This document shows, in pieces, positions 5,858 through 12,778 of a stretch of 13,930 nt of DNA. Below the pieces are notes generated by a model. It was not told the DNA's origin and made no database searches. It worked only from the letters and a program-made list of their open reading frames with translations. Numbering within the stretch: the first letter of the stretch is position 1; each line of letters starts with the position of its first letter. Source of the DNA: an uncultured bacterium (GTDB lineage Bacteria > Desulfobacterota > WTBG01). The position numbers were made by a program, and so were the translations under genes. The stretch covers positions 1 to 13,930 of the forward strand of contig CALJBY010000238.1 in assembly GCA_938024025.1 (NCBI GenBank), given 5' to 3'.

Positions 5858-6823
5858 TCATAGGTTAAAAGGGATAATATTCTCGTCCTGCTCAATTGCC
5901 TTAGTCTCAAAAATCTTCCTGAAGGCTTTTACCACCTCCGGGTGGAACTGCTGCCCCGATTCCTCTTCGATTTCCTCCAAAGCCTTCAGCGGGGTTTTCC
6001 CTGCACGGTACGGCCTATCAGTAGTGATTGCATCATAGGCGTCAGCTACGGCTACAATGCATGCCCCGATTGTGGTTTCACGGGAGCGCACGTCTTCAGT
6101 TTCCTGAATGATATCCTTGTACCTTTTATGATGAGACAAAACTATTGGAACTGCCTCTTTGAGCACACCACCGAGGCTACTGAGAATTTTCGCCCCTTTC
6201 TCTGAATGGGTATCAATTGCCTTCTTCTCATCTTCACTCAAACTGGAAGCTTTTTTAATAAGATTCATACTAACATCAACCTTACCTATGTCATGCAACA
6301 GAGCCGCAGCCTTAATATTTTCAACCTGCATCCGTGAAAACCCCATAGCAATGGCCATTTCGGTAGCAAGACCAGCAACCCTCACAGAATGTCCTTTGGT
6401 ATAGCGATCAGCAGACTCCAGGTATTTGGAAAGGATTTCCAGGACCCCCAAATAGGCATTCTTAAGATCCCGGAGACTTGCCTCCTTATACATAAAGAGA
6501 GTTCCCGTTATATAGCCCGTTAACATGAGAAATGATCCCCACAGCACAAGGCTCATCACTGTATTTAATTCCCCCTCGACAGGGGTGAAAAACTGCGGAA
6601 CAGAAATAAAGAAAATAAGAACCAGCAGTATGCAAAAGAAACCAAACAAAACAGCTGCTCTGCGACCAAGAAAGAAACCGGCCAAGAGAACGGGGAGATA
6701 GTAGAAATTTAAAAATGCCATCTTCTGATAGACAGAGTAATGAACAAATAAAATTGAAAGCAAAACGGCAAGTATGAGAACCTGCTCAAAATGATTATAC
6801 AAATACGTTTTAAATCTATCCAT
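5858..6823 (-). CDS. Membrane-bound HD-GYP-type phosphodiesterase lacking the GYP motif
   Basis: 321 residues. The ATG at 6823 is preceded by AGGGG at a workable distance. The N-terminal ~110 residues hold about four membrane helices (13-30, 38-57, 58-75, 90-110). A linker and the HD domain follow. The metal ligands of HD-GYP enzymes are all present: H145, H177-D178 with G180-K181 (HDIGK), H206 (THSEKG), H231-H232 and D261 (VADAYDAITTDRPYR). Such enzymes hydrolyse c-di-GMP. The segment that normally reads HHE..DG.GYP.GL is replaced here: HHKRYKDIIQE then ETTIGACIVAVADAYDA, so GYP and the glycines around it are missing. Activity may therefore be altered or aimed at another cyclic dinucleotide. 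It is the first gene of the operon with the PilZ and MinD-like genes. Confidence 0.9.
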   Translation of the reverse strand: MDRFKTYLYNHFEQVLILAVLLSILFVHYSVYQKMAFLNFYYLPVLLAGFFLGRRAAVLFGFFCILLVLIFFISVPQFFTPVEGELNTVMSLVLWGSFLMLTGYITGTLFMYKEASLRDLKNAYLGVLEILSKYLESADRYTKGHSVRVAGLATEMAIAMGFSRMQVENIKAAALLHDIGKVDVSMNLIKKASSLSEDEKKAIDTHSEKGAKILSSLGGVLKEAVPIVLSHHKRYKDIIQETEDVRSRETTIGACIVAVADAYDAITTDRPYRAGKTPLKALEEIEEESGQQFHPEVVKAFRKIFETKAIEQDENIIPFNL

Positions 6824-6840
6824 CTAACAGCCCCTATACA

Positions 6841-6867
6841 CTAAACACTCTTTCGGGAGTGCTAACC
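6841..6867 (-). promoter_or_regulatory. CIRCE-like palindrome in the leader of the c-di-GMP operon
   Basis: On the minus strand TTAGCACTC is followed by six bases (CCGAAA) and then GAGTGTTTA. The CIRCE element bound by HrcA is TTAGCACTC-N9-GAGTGCTAA. The left half is an exact match and the right half matches 7 of 9, but the spacer is 6 rather than 9. The inner arms CACTC/GAGTG (6846-6850, 6857-6861) could also form a small RNA hairpin close to the ribosome site. Confidence 0.35.
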
Positions 6868-6963
6868 ATAGATCCCGTTCTTACTTCTTAAGCAACAATC
6901 TCTTACACCCTCTTGTACATGCTAACGTGCAAAGAACATCATGGCGAATTGTTATCCTGCAAA

Positions 6964-6993
6964 TATATAAAGATATTTTTCTCATGTACTCAA
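6964..6993 (-). promoter_or_regulatory. Candidate sigma-70 promoter of the HD-GYP/PilZ/MinD operon
   Basis: On the minus strand TTGAGT (plus 6988-6993) lies 18 bases before TATATA (plus 6964-6969). Matches are 4/6 and 5/6. The resulting leader would be about 130 bases and would include the CIRCE-like palindrome. The region is AT-rich, so chance matches are likely. Confidence 0.3.
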
Positions 6994-7093
6994 CGCAACA
7001 TACATACTAAGTCGGTACCATTATTAAAAAACTTTAAATATAATTCTTAAATATTTTATAAATACGAAAATGTCGAAAACCCCTAAAACGCGC

Positions 7094-7139
7094 ACCCTGT
7101 ACCTTGAAACCACCTGCATCAAAAAATTGCGGACAGGGT
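7094..7139. repeat. Inverted repeat upstream of the GT4 promoter
   Basis: accctgt (7094-7100) and acagggt (7133-7139) are exact reverse complements separated by 32 bases, ending 13 bases before the -35 box. Spacing of about four helical turns between half-site centres would suit a looping or dimeric regulator, but no regulator is known. Confidence 0.3.
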
Positions 7140-7152
7140 TCAGGGAAATCAA

Positions 7153-7181
7153 TTGACAATTAAAAAAATAGTAGCTATATA
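7153..7181 (+). promoter_or_regulatory. Strong sigma-70 type promoter for the glycosyltransferase/kinase genes
   Basis: TTGACA (7153-7158, perfect consensus) is followed by exactly 17 bases and TATATA (7176-7181, 5/6). The start of transcription would fall near 7188, giving a leader of about 130 bases before the ATG at 7322. Confidence 0.75.
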
Positions 7182-7321
7182 CCCTCTACTTTTTATATAA
7201 TTACTCCAGATGAGCCAGAAACACGGATTATGCATTGCATAGCACACACCGGTAGCGTGTGCAGGAAAAGCTCTTGCCCGGTATCCAGCCGGAAAAAGGC
7301 ATTATTGAAAGAGTCAAACGG

Positions 7322-8467
7322 ATGTCTAAGGTAGTTGCACACTCAGTAAAGTCCTTTCTCTTCAGGACAGGCAGTTGGATCTATTCACAGATAAGCAACC
7401 TCAAACGGTATCAACCCCTGGTTATTACCACCCAGAAGCGAAATCTCGATATCTTTCCCGTCGAAGACATCTATTCTCTCTCTGATCTTAGCGCACCGAA
7501 CAGATTCTTTCAGAAGCAGTATAGTAAAGTAACCGGTTTACAGTACCCCTTCTTCCTTAATCTTCTCAAAAAGAAACAGGCATCTATCCTTCACTCTCAC
7601 TTCGGCAACCGGGGATATTTTGATCTCGCCCTCAAGCGGAAGTTAGATATTCCCCAGGTCACTACGTTCTATGGTCATGACGTTTCTTCCCTCCCGCAAG
7701 AAGAACGCTGGAAGGAAAGATTTAAGGATCTCTTCCAGTACGGTGACCTCATACTCGCTGAAGGACACTACATGAAAAAAACCCTTTTAGCGCTTGGTTG
7801 TCCTGATGATAAGGTGACCGTTCAGCACCTCGGTGTTGATCTTGAAAAAATACCATTTATCCCGAGAATACTCAACGACCAGCCTACGGTAAAGATTCTG
7901 ATCGCAGGAACCTTTCGGGAAAAGAAAGGTATAACCTATGCACTGGAGGCATTCGCTAAGCTCGCTCACCACTATAAGCATGTTGCGGTGACACTTGTCG
8001 GTGACGCAGGACGCAGCCAGCGGGAAGTCAACTACAAAAAAGAGATAACTACCCTCATCGCCAATTGCAATATAGCACACAAGGTTACCTATCTGGGTTT
8101 TCTCCCCTACCCTGCATTCATTGAAGAAGCTAAAAACAATCACATTTTTCTCTCTCCCAGCATCCACCCTTCCGACGGGGAGACCGAAGGAGGCGCCCCT
8201 GTTGCACTGATAGAAATGTCTGCCTATGGCATGCCCATCGTATCTACGTTCCACTGTGATATACCGGAAGTGGTTATTGACGGAGAAAGCGGATTTTTGG
8301 TTCCAGAAAAGGATACCAATGGACTTGCTGAACGATTAGAGCATCTCATCAATCATCCAGAGCTTTGGGAACCCATGGGACGGGCAGGACGAAAACATAT
8401 TGAAGCAGATTTCAATATCGTTACCCAGGCAAAACGGCTTGAATTGCTCTATGACACCTTGCTGTAA
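7322..8467 (+). CDS. GT4 family (GT-B fold) glycosyltransferase
   Basis: 381 residues from the ATG at 7322. I prefer this start because the family begins with a strand like KVVAHSVKSFL; a GTG at 7259 would add 21 residues but lies inside a hairpin and lacks a ribosome site. Visible features are HSHFG (91-95), TTFYGHD (114-120), and the nucleotide-sugar part with TFREKKGITYALEAF (197-211) and the GT4 motif EGGAPVALIEMSAYGMPIVS (289-308). GESGFLV follows and the C-terminal helix is near RKHIE. GT4 enzymes are retaining transferases that move a sugar from a nucleotide donor to a growing glycan at the cytoplasmic face of the membrane. Donor and acceptor are unknown. It heads a run with a GT2 transferase and an LPS-kinase-like gene, pointing to LPS or surface polysaccharide assembly. 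Confidence 0.9.
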   Translation: MSKVVAHSVKSFLFRTGSWIYSQISNLKRYQPLVITTQKRNLDIFPVEDIYSLSDLSAPNRFFQKQYSKVTGLQYPFFLNLLKKKQASILHSHFGNRGYFDLALKRKLDIPQVTTFYGHDVSSLPQEERWKERFKDLFQYGDLILAEGHYMKKTLLALGCPDDKVTVQHLGVDLEKIPFIPRILNDQPTVKILIAGTFREKKGITYALEAFAKLAHHYKHVAVTLVGDAGRSQREVNYKKEITTLIANCNIAHKVTYLGFLPYPAFIEEAKNNHIFLSPSIHPSDGETEGGAPVALIEMSAYGMPIVSTFHCDIPEVVIDGESGFLVPEKDTNGLAERLEHLINHPELWEPMGRAGRKHIEADFNIVTQAKRLELLYDTLL

Positions 8468-8627
8468 GCCCGAAGAAAGAAAACAGGATGCACGATACAC
8501 GATGCATGTCCAAGTTATCAGAGTAATAACATTTATCATCAGATCCATACCCTGAATCCAGCATCGTGCAACATGTATTCTGACCCATGACTCCTGACGT
8601 TCTTTATACCACATCAAAGGCTTCCTC
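8468..8627. repeat. Spacer with dispersed inverted repeats
   Basis: The 160-base gap between the two glycosyltransferase genes contains cacgatgc at 8498-8505 and its complement gcatcgtg at 8561-8568, embedded in short repeats of the type cacgat/catgac. The repeats could fold the transcript but there is no T-run, so it is not a clear terminator. No gene is visible. Confidence 0.35.
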
Positions 8628-9482
8628 ATGTGTACGGTAAGTGTCATTATACCCACCTTTAATCGCAGAGAGTACATCACCATTGCCTTGGATTCAGTGC
8701 TGGCGCAAACCTATAAAGATTATGAAATTATTATTATAGACGACGGCTCCAGTGACGACACCAAGGAGGTACTCAAACCCTACCGGGATAGCCTCCGCTA
8801 TTTTTACCAGGAGAACAGAGGCATCGCACCGAGCAGGAACAGGGGGATAGAGGAAGCCCGGGGAGACTATATTGCTCTTCTTGACTCAGATGACTATTGG
8901 CTCCCTCAAAAGCTGGAGCACCAGGTAAACGGTTTCAGGGAAAATCCTCAGTGCGGTATGATTGCGACCCGCTGTTCTTCTATCGATCCCAGCGGCAGGT
9001 TCCGCAAACACAACAGACCCGGCAAATCAGGCTGGGTGCTTCTTGACCTCTTCAAGGCGAATTTCATCCGCACCTCATCTGCCATGATCACAAGAGAGTG
9101 TTTAACTACCGTAGGGCTTTTTGACGAATCACTGACCGAGTGTGAAGAATACGATTTGTGGCTGAGGATTGCCAAACACTATCCCATTTCATTTATCAAT
9201 GACCCGCTGACCGTCTATACGGATAATCCCCACGGGGTCAGTACGGATAGTCTTGTCGGAAGACTCATACGGCTGAAAGTGTTGGAAAAAGAGTATCTCA
9301 AGGAATCCATACCATCGGCTCTCTACCGAAAACGGCTGGCCCAGAACTACCAGCATGTGGGCAGGCACTTTCTCAACCGAGGGAAAAAGGAGGAGGGAAA
9401 GAGACATCTTAGACACGCTCTTGCTCTTAACCCCACAAATCTAAAGAATCTATTTTACTACACCGTAAGTGCATTCAAATAA
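8628..9482 (+). CDS. GT2 family (GT-A fold) glycosyltransferase
   Basis: 284 residues from the ATG at 8628, with a modest AAAGG upstream. The N-terminus VSVIIPTFNRREYITIALDS is the standard GT2 opening. The nucleotide-binding acidic site is IIDDGSSDDT (D38-D39), the metal-binding DxD is LLDSDD (D86-D88), and the catalytic-base region is CEEYDLWLRI (about 172-181). The C-terminal ~60 residues (YQHVGRHFLNRGKKEEGKRH, then LNPTN) look like a TPR-type helical repeat, a tail seen in many GT2 enzymes of O-antigen clusters. It is an inverting transferase acting on a lipid-linked or LPS glycan in the cytoplasm; the sugar is not predictable. It ends 21 bases before the kinase gene, so the two are co-transcribed. 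Confidence 0.92.
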   Translation: MCTVSVIIPTFNRREYITIALDSVLAQTYKDYEIIIIDDGSSDDTKEVLKPYRDSLRYFYQENRGIAPSRNRGIEEARGDYIALLDSDDYWLPQKLEHQVNGFRENPQCGMIATRCSSIDPSGRFRKHNRPGKSGWVLLDLFKANFIRTSSAMITRECLTTVGLFDESLTECEEYDLWLRIAKHYPISFINDPLTVYTDNPHGVSTDSLVGRLIRLKVLEKEYLKESIPSALYRKRLAQNYQHVGRHFLNRGKKEEGKRHLRHALALNPTNLKNLFYYTVSAFK

Positions 9483-9503
9483 TACTGCCAAGCGATACGT
9501 TCC

Positions 9504-11048
9504 ATGCTCGTTGAAGGGTATACCAGACTCACTGTCAATAATGTACAATGGCTTGTAAAGGACGATGCCCATCCCCTTGTAAAAGAGCACGTAATCGCCC
9601 AGCTCTCCTCAGAAACGTTTTTCAAGCAGGCTGTATCCCTTAAGCAGGGGAAGCATAAATCCCTCTGGCTTTTCACCCCACCTGCCGGCCAGGAAGATGA
9701 ATCATTTCTCATCAAACGGTATGAGAATAAACAGTTATTACATCGTCTTAAAACGATTGTTATGCCATCTAAAGCGTTACAGGAATTGAAGGCGGCACGT
9801 GGCATTGATCAAAGGGGGATCCTTACTCCCCTGCCGGTAGCAGTAGGTGAAAGGATGACGGGCAGGATGGTCAAAGAAAGCCTTGTCGTGTTAAGCCAAC
9901 TCAAAGCATGCCAGGCTTTAAATGCTTACTTCCTTATCGGCTATCCCGGGGGGAAATCACTCCACAATCTTCTTGAGAAGCGGAAGATAATCAAAGCGCT
10001 CGGCGAAGTGGCACGGAAAGCTCATCAAGCGGGTGTTCTCCAATCCGATTTCTCCCTGAATAATTTTCTCCTTACAAAAGATGCCCACGGGGAAATCATG
10101 ATTTACCTGAGCGATTTTGAGAAAATTACCCTTAAAGATACCTTGTCATTTGATCAGGAGGTAACCTGCCTGGCTAAATTAAACCGTATCGGGAGGGAAA
10201 TCAGTCTTGCGGACAGGTGGAGATTTTTACAGGCCTATACCGTCAACCAGAGTAATCACGATCAGGTAGCAGCTCTTGCACGGGCTGTTCAAAAACGCAC
10301 CGTAGAGCTCTTAAAGCAGGATTACGCGCGGGGAAGGATAACAAGTGTCTATACAGACGCCCTGTACGAGAAATATGAAGAAGCGAACATTACCGGATAT
10401 TTCAAAAAGGGCTATAGCGTTAAAGACATTCTTGGTATCATACATAAATTTGATCTTTTGGCAAAAAGCCTTCCATCATCTGAAATAAAGCAGAGAGAAG
10501 AAATCACTGTAGGGCTTAACTTCGAGGGTACACAGCAACCGCTTAAGGCGGTACGATACATTCCCCATACCCAAACCATATCCGCCAGGACGCTCTGGAC
10601 AACCATCTCTACCCTTGCAATCGCTGGCCTCCCTATTGACATCCCCCACGCACTTATAGACATGAGGGTAAAAAGTAATCAGGAAGGATTTCTTTTCATG
10701 CCCCAGAGAGAGCATGCGGTGGACCTGTCAACATTTCTCACGGCTTCCCGGGATAAAAAAGAGATCTTCCTGCTGCTTGAGTTACTGGTGATGCTTATGA
10801 AAAAGCTCCACCATTTCGGCATATTTTCTGATAGCATGACAGCACGCAATTTTACCGTTCTGGCAACAACGGGAAAAAAGCCTTCCCTCTACCTCAGCAC
10901 TATTGAGACCTTTACCATGAAAAACCAGGTTACTGAAAATGAAAAAAAGAGGGATATAATGCTGTTAAGTGCACTGATTAAAAAGCACTGCCCCACCCTA
11001 ACCTACGATCTCACCCACCGCTATTTCAAGACCCCCTATAGTCACTAG
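9504..11048 (+). CDS. WaaP/KdkA-type lipopolysaccharide kinase with a duplicated, degenerate second kinase domain
   Basis: 514 residues. Domain 1 (about 50-235) has the pattern of LPS-core/Kdo kinases: FLIKRYENKQ with candidate ATP-binding K71, then SKALQELKAARG, 'ILTPLPVAVGE', a hinge around 'YFLIGYPGG', the catalytic loop HQAGVLQSDFSLNNFLL (D182, N187) and the metal aspartate in YLSDFEKI (D204). The usual His of 'HxD' is Gln180. Domain 2 (about 335-495) repeats the same order in weaker form: LKAVRY, 'LPIDIPHALID', LHHFGIFSDSMTARNFTVL (D443, N449) and YLSTIETF, where D204 is replaced by T466. It therefore looks like an active kinase fused to a pseudokinase. Known relatives phosphorylate Kdo or heptose of the LPS inner core in the cytoplasm. 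The gene follows the GT2 gene by 21 bases. The ATG at 9504 lacks a strong ribosome site, so translation may be coupled. Confidence 0.75.
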   Translation: MLVEGYTRLTVNNVQWLVKDDAHPLVKEHVIAQLSSETFFKQAVSLKQGKHKSLWLFTPPAGQEDESFLIKRYENKQLLHRLKTIVMPSKALQELKAARGIDQRGILTPLPVAVGERMTGRMVKESLVVLSQLKACQALNAYFLIGYPGGKSLHNLLEKRKIIKALGEVARKAHQAGVLQSDFSLNNFLLTKDAHGEIMIYLSDFEKITLKDTLSFDQEVTCLAKLNRIGREISLADRWRFLQAYTVNQSNHDQVAALARAVQKRTVELLKQDYARGRITSVYTDALYEKYEEANITGYFKKGYSVKDILGIIHKFDLLAKSLPSSEIKQREEITVGLNFEGTQQPLKAVRYIPHTQTISARTLWTTISTLAIAGLPIDIPHALIDMRVKSNQEGFLFMPQREHAVDLSTFLTASRDKKEIFLLLELLVMLMKKLHHFGIFSDSMTARNFTVLATTGKKPSLYLSTIETFTMKNQVTENEKKRDIMLLSALIKKHCPTLTYDLTHRYFKTPYSH

Positions 11049-11064
11049 AACTCCCCCGGTGGCA

Positions 11065-12489
11065 CTATCCCAAAACAATACTACCTTCGATGTGTGCTCC
11101 GTCAGGAATAGTATGTTGACAGTCATCCGTGGTCGAGATATGAGCGGTACCCTTAATGACCACATTTCTTCCAAAGAGGACATCACCTGCTACCACCAGT
11201 TTTTCACAATCAACGAGTGATGGTACTCCATGGACAAAGCGCGACTTCATCTCATCCAGGAGTTTATAGTAGCGGGGATCAAGTTCTATGACAATTGGCC
11301 CCAAGGTCCTTTTCGGATTCTGTATAATACGTGCATCTCCCGTCAAAATATATGCATCTGACCACAATCCCAGGAGATCTGCACAGGCTTTAACCGGTGC
11401 AAAACGGGACCTCGGCACCCTGAGCACCTGGGCACCAGTGAAAACTGAAAGAGCTGAACCCATTGCGGTTTCTAAGTGAAACACCCGGGGGGAAGATGTA
11501 TCCCTGGGATCTAACGTCTTGCTGTTTATGATCAATGGCAAGGGAAGCATGTTATGGTTATCTTCAAGTAGTTTCTTGAGAGCAATCAGATTAACCCAGA
11601 GGGTATTGGTATTGAAGTACTTGTAAACGGTAGTATCTTGAAACGCTTCTTCTTCCTCCACGGGACACTGGGCCAGTTCCCGTAAGGTAAGGTTCCCCGA
11701 TTTCATACGTGCGATATGTCCACCTTTTCTATCTGCTTCAGTGCGATCCGCTACTTCCATCAGAAAGGGAACGTTGTGTGAAGCACAATAACCCAGCATC
11801 TGGATATCCATTACTGCCCCAAGATTATCCGCGTTTGAGACAAAAGCATATTCAAAACCCTGTGCTAAGAGGGCATCCAGCATACCTGAAGTGACCAGGG
11901 CCGTGTAGAGGTCACCATGTCCCGGTGGACACCATTCCAGTTCAGGATTGTGAGGCCAGTCAACAGGGGCTAAAGCGTGCTGATCAATCTTTGGTACTTT
12001 GTGCTGCACAAAATCTAAAGGAACTGTACTTTTAAGTGAGGGGTAGTTATCAAGCGCAGCAAGTGAATCTGCACGCGTATAAAAACTGTTCATTAAAATG
12101 AGGGGCATTCTACAATCAAACCTGCTGCGAACGTGCAGCACCTGCCGGGCAATAATATCCAGAAATGACAGCCCCTTTTTGACCTCAAGGAGAGATTTGG
12201 CTTGCTCCATTCCCATGCCGGTACCCAGTCCGCCGTTAAGTTTTACGACGACAGTCCTCCCCAGGGCAGACTGACCAGCCAGAGAGTAGTCTTCCAGCTG
12301 TTCCAGATCAGGAATCCCGTCAATCGGATCAATCTGTAAACGGTCAATCAACCCTGTTCTCCCCGCTAAAAGCTGGTAGTAGTAGTGGCGAAAAGTAGTA
12401 ATGACCAGCGTATCGAGCATAGCTCTTCTCATCCGTTCTTCAAAGGGCTTGAAACGTCTCTCCCTATCTTCTCTGCTTATTTCCGGCAT
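11065..12489 (-). CDS. UTP--glucose-1-phosphate uridylyltransferase, eukaryote-type UDPGP family
   Basis: 474 residues, near the usual length of eukaryotic UDP-glucose pyrophosphorylase and much longer than bacterial GalU (about 300). The nucleotide-binding loop is VVKLNGGLGTGMGMEQAKS (81-99), the family form of the pyrophosphorylase signature with K98. Then come MNSFYT (133-138), the uridine-binding WCPPGHGDLY (186-195), FVSNADNLGA (216-225), and the sugar-binding region with KYFNTNTLW. A C-terminal hexapeptide-like beta-helix (VVAGDVLFGRNVVIKGTAHI) ends the protein. It makes UDP-glucose from UTP and glucose-1-phosphate in the cytoplasm, the donor for glucosyl, galactosyl or glucuronosyl transfer. 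It is convergent with the kinase gene, the stops being 16 bases apart. GGAG lies about 10 bases before the ATG. Confidence 0.93.
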   Translation of the reverse strand: MPEISREDRERRFKPFEERMRRAMLDTLVITTFRHYYYQLLAGRTGLIDRLQIDPIDGIPDLEQLEDYSLAGQSALGRTVVVKLNGGLGTGMGMEQAKSLLEVKKGLSFLDIIARQVLHVRSRFDCRMPLILMNSFYTRADSLAALDNYPSLKSTVPLDFVQHKVPKIDQHALAPVDWPHNPELEWCPPGHGDLYTALVTSGMLDALLAQGFEYAFVSNADNLGAVMDIQMLGYCASHNVPFLMEVADRTEADRKGGHIARMKSGNLTLRELAQCPVEEEEAFQDTTVYKYFNTNTLWVNLIALKKLLEDNHNMLPLPLIINSKTLDPRDTSSPRVFHLETAMGSALSVFTGAQVLRVPRSRFAPVKACADLLGLWSDAYILTGDARIIQNPKRTLGPIVIELDPRYYKLLDEMKSRFVHGVPSLVDCEKLVVAGDVLFGRNVVIKGTAHISTTDDCQHTIPDGAHIEGSIVLG

Positions 12490-12595
12490 AAAACTATCAC
12501 TCCATTCCCTATACGTGCCCTTCAGTTCCTCAGGGAAGCACAGGACCGGTAAAGGCTCGCATACCTTCTTCGATTAGTTCTCATCTTTTTCTGGC

Positions 12596-12601
12596 ATTAT
12601 A
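12596..12601 (-). promoter_or_regulatory. Candidate -10 box for the UDP-glucose pyrophosphorylase gene
   Basis: On the minus strand a perfect TATAAT (in AGTATATAGTATAATGCC) lies about 105 bases before the ATG at 12489. No good -35 is seen at 16-18 bases, so the call is weak. Confidence 0.3.
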
Positions 12602-12656
12602 CTATATACTACTCACCCTACTATTGCCAGTGCTTTTACAGGCCACGATAGAAGAT

Positions 12657-12675
12657 CCCTCACAAAAAACGAGGG
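12657..12675. repeat. Short hairpin with T-rich tail between divergent genes
   Basis: ccctc (12657-12661) and gaggg (12671-12675) enclose a 9-base loop, followed on the plus strand by tgtttt. It has the look of a weak terminator but there is no plus-strand gene just upstream; it may insulate the promoter that begins nine bases later. Confidence 0.35.
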
Positions 12676-12683
12676 TGTTTTCA

Positions 12684-12712
12684 TTGACATCATGACACGT
12701 TCTTATTATAGT
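12684..12712 (+). promoter_or_regulatory. Strong sigma-70 type promoter for the small secreted protein
   Basis: TTGACA (12684-12689, perfect) plus 17 bases plus TATAGT (12707-12712, 5/6). The transcript would start near 12719, leaving a leader of about 60 bases before the ATG at 12779. This rules out an upstream ATG at 12692, which lies inside the promoter. Confidence 0.75.
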
Positions 12713-12778
12713 TACCTGGTGGCTCCCGGTTGTGCCCCCTTTTATTTCAGCAAAGAAGTTACAAAAGAAAGGACCCAC

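Larger units (their letters stand above)
6824..7321. other. Divergent intergenic control region
   Basis: About 500 bases between the minus-strand c-di-GMP operon and the plus-strand glycan genes. It carries the CIRCE-like palindrome, a possible minus-strand promoter, a strong plus-strand promoter (7153-7181) and a 7-bp inverted repeat just upstream of that promoter (7094-7100/7133-7139). A further inverted repeat, gcacac/gtgtgc (7242-7247/7257-7262), lies in the glycosyltransferase leader. No gene is supported in the stretch. Confidence 0.6.

Noticed and set aside
6824..6957. Possible c-di-GMP riboswitch in the leader of the HD-GYP operon
   Set aside because: I looked for the GGGCAAACC and GACGCAAAGC signatures on the minus strand and found neither.
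7210..7242. Ten-codon upstream frame (MSQKHGLCIA) in the GT4 leader
   Set aside because: It has no ribosome site, and short frames like this are common by chance.
7259..7321. GTG start adding 21 residues to the GT4 glycosyltransferase
   Set aside because: The GTG is in the arm of a gcacac/gtgtgc hairpin, has no ribosome site, and the extra residues do not fit the usual family N-terminus. It remains a possible alternative.
12692..12778. Upstream extension of the small secreted protein from an ATG at 12692
   Set aside because: That ATG lies between the -35 and -10 boxes of a strong promoter and has no ribosome site; the ATG at 12779 has both a ribosome site and a signal-like N-terminus.
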